Shown here one piece after another: positions 5,717-6,711 of a stretch of DNA of 6,711 bases. The position numbers and the translations under genes were made by a program. The notes beneath the pieces were generated by a model. It ran no database searches. It had not been told where the DNA came from and saw nothing but the letters and a program-made list of their open reading frames with translations. This DNA comes from Rhodospirillaceae bacterium (lineage in GTDB: Bacteria > Pseudomonadota > Alphaproteobacteria > Micavibrionales > UBA2020). Location of the stretch: positions 1 to 6,711 of the forward strand of contig DQGU01000148.1 of the NCBI GenBank assembly GCA_003524565.1, in the 5' to 3' direction. Numbering within the stretch: the first letter of the stretch is position 1; each line of letters opens with the position of its first letter.

Positions 5717-6586
5717 ATGGAAACCGCCCGCACCGAACCGCCGCACCAAATGAAGATATACAACCACATCACCCCCGCCCGCCTGCAGGAGCTGATTGAC
5801 TATATCCGCACCGATACCACGGGCTGGAAAGCCGTTGATATTTCAATCGAAGACGAGGAAGTGCCCGACATCAATGCTGTCGCGACGCGCGTTTATGAAT
5901 TTTTCGGCCGCCGTCCCGGCGCTATTTTCGTTTGCGGCACGCGCAAGGTGCTGTCGCTGGTCATGCTGGAAGAGCATGTTGATTTCCCGCAAATGAAACG
6001 CGAATTGACCGCGCATCTGCCCGAATACAATTGCACCGTCAACACCGGCAACATCACCCGCGAGGGGCTGGAGGTTATCGCCATCCGCCTGCACCTTGCC
6101 ACCGCGCCCAAGGCAGCACCCCAGCCCCCCGCCGCCAAAACAGCGCCAGCGCCCGCAGCCGTAACCGCAGCTTCCGGCAGCGCACTGCTGCAAAAACGCC
6201 AGTCCCGCGGCGCGCGCGTCTTTTTTGTCGTGGATGACGATATGTTCATGCGCTCCTTGCTCTCGAAGGTGCTGGCGCCGCATGGAAAGGTTATCGCGCT
6301 TGACGACGGCAAGGACCTTGTCGCCGCCTACCGCGAGCATCTGCCTGACGTGGTTTTTCTGGATATTCACCTGCCCTGCGGCTCGGGCGTTGACCTTTTG
6401 GAAGAAATCATCCGCTATGACAACACCGCCGGCGTCATCATCCTGAGCGCCGACCGCGTCAAAGACAACGTGCTGCTGTCGCAGGCACGCGGCGCGCGCG
6501 GGTTTGTCGGCAAGCCCTTCACCAAAGACAAAATCGAAGAAGCGCTGGGCAAATGCCTTGAGCAGGCGGAACTGTTGTCACGATAA
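5717..6586 (+). CDS. Two-domain protein: unrecognised N-terminal domain plus C-terminal receiver
   Basis: This 289-residue protein begins at an ATG six bases after AAGGGGA (5704-5710). Residues 13-128 form a compact mixed alpha/beta-looking domain that I do not recognise. Recognisable segments include a helix ITPARLQELIDYIR, a likely strand GAIFVCGTRKVLSLVML (68-84), an acidic stretch IEDEEVPDI (44-52) and a closing strand LEVIAIRLHL. An Ala/Pro-rich linker (about 129-152) leads to a receiver (about 166-286) with D173-D175, phospho-acceptor D216 (VFLDIHLP), S244 and K266-P267-F268. The order is reversed relative to typical response regulators, in which the receiver is N-terminal. The N-terminal domain could be an output, a docking or a sensing module. 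The gene is in the sigma-54-driven operon behind the stand-alone receiver, which suggests both work downstream of the FIST-kinase pair. The receiver call is firm; the N-domain function is unknown. Confidence 0.9.
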   Translation: METARTEPPHQMKIYNHITPARLQELIDYIRTDTTGWKAVDISIEDEEVPDINAVATRVYEFFGRRPGAIFVCGTRKVLSLVMLEEHVDFPQMKRELTAHLPEYNCTVNTGNITREGLEVIAIRLHLATAPKAAPQPPAAKTAPAPAAVTAASGSALLQKRQSRGARVFFVVDDDMFMRSLLSKVLAPHGKVIALDDGKDLVAAYREHLPDVVFLDIHLPCGSGVDLLEEIIRYDNTAGVIILSADRVKDNVLLSQARGARGFVGKPFTKDKIEEALGKCLEQAELLSR

Positions 6587-6618
6587 CCCCGCGCGGCGGC
6601 GGCCGGAAGGAAACCGAT

Positions 6619-6711
6619 ATGGACTCTCTTTACACGTTTTTGATGCAGAACTTTTTCCTGTCCGGCGAAATTCCCGCGCAGACCTATAGCGGAAATTATA
6701 CAGCTTCTCTG
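6619..6711 (+). CDS. Partial: N-terminus of a further protein, possibly a membrane sensor (MHYT-like)
   Basis: An ATG at 6619, seven bases after AAGGA (6607-6611), opens a frame that runs off the window after 31 codons. It follows the two-domain receiver gene by 32 bp on the same strand with no credible terminator, so it is probably in the same operon. The visible peptide has a hydrophobic, aromatic stretch (LYTFLMQNFFLSG) and then QTYSGNYTASL. The G-x-Y-x-x-x-L pattern resembles the segment leading into the first membrane helix of MHYT-domain sensors, but 31 residues are too few to be sure. The start and reading frame are well supported; the family is a guess. Confidence 0.6.
   Translation, partial: MDSLYTFLMQNFFLSGEIPAQTYSGNYTASL

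Noticed and set aside
6498..6511. GGCACG with GC ten bases later inside the two-domain receiver gene
   Set aside because: No TTGC at the -12 position and it lies in GC-rich coding sequence of a conserved receiver.
6587..6606. GC-rich stretch after the two-domain receiver gene as a terminator
   Set aside because: No convincing stem with a following T-run; the next gene follows at once with its own ribosome site.

Overview
The window is a dense signal-transduction locus. GC content is high, with AT-rich spacers and Ala/Gly/Arg-rich proteins, and the two-component proteins are of proteobacterial style. An alphaproteobacterium is my best guess, but nothing in the window fixes the taxon. There are no RNA genes, insertion sequences or CRISPR arrays.

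Layout. (1) At 2-196 (+) is the C-terminal end of a protein whose last domain is a histidine phosphotransfer (Hpt) domain. It converges on the next gene with a 28-bp gap. (2) At 1604-225 (-) is a complete NtrC-type response regulator: receiver, sigma-54 AAA+ domain with an intact GAFTGA loop, and Fis-type DNA-binding domain. (3) A 175-bp divergent intergenic region carries a sigma-54 (-24/-12) promoter reading rightwards. (4) At 1780-2931 (+) is a FIST-domain sensor protein, overlapping by ATGA with (5) a soluble PAS hybrid histidine kinase with receiver and Hpt domains (2928-5108). (6) A 148-bp spacer contains an inverted repeat and a second, near-identical sigma-54 promoter. (7) Two receiver proteins follow: a stand-alone receiver (5257-5688) and a protein with an unrecognised N-terminal domain plus a C-terminal receiver (5717-6586). 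(8) The first 31 codons of a further gene begin at 6619 and run off the window.

How it may work (inference). FIST proteins encoded next to histidine kinases include the nitric-oxide-sensing haemoprotein NosP, which acts on NahK. By analogy, the FIST protein here would control the co-translated hybrid kinase. Phosphate would pass His220 -> Asp515 -> His667 (Hpt) and then to one or more of three receivers: the sigma-54 activator, the stand-alone receiver and the two-domain protein. The strongest non-coding signal is that both rightward operons start from sigma-54 promoters sharing 19 of 21 bases, including a tract beyond the sigma-54 consensus, with a sigma-54 activator encoded divergently. This suggests a self-contained circuit in which the activator switches on both its own kinase/sensor operon and the receiver operon. 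The Hpt end at the left edge closely resembles the Hpt domain of the complete kinase, which suggests a second, paralogous phosphorelay protein next door.
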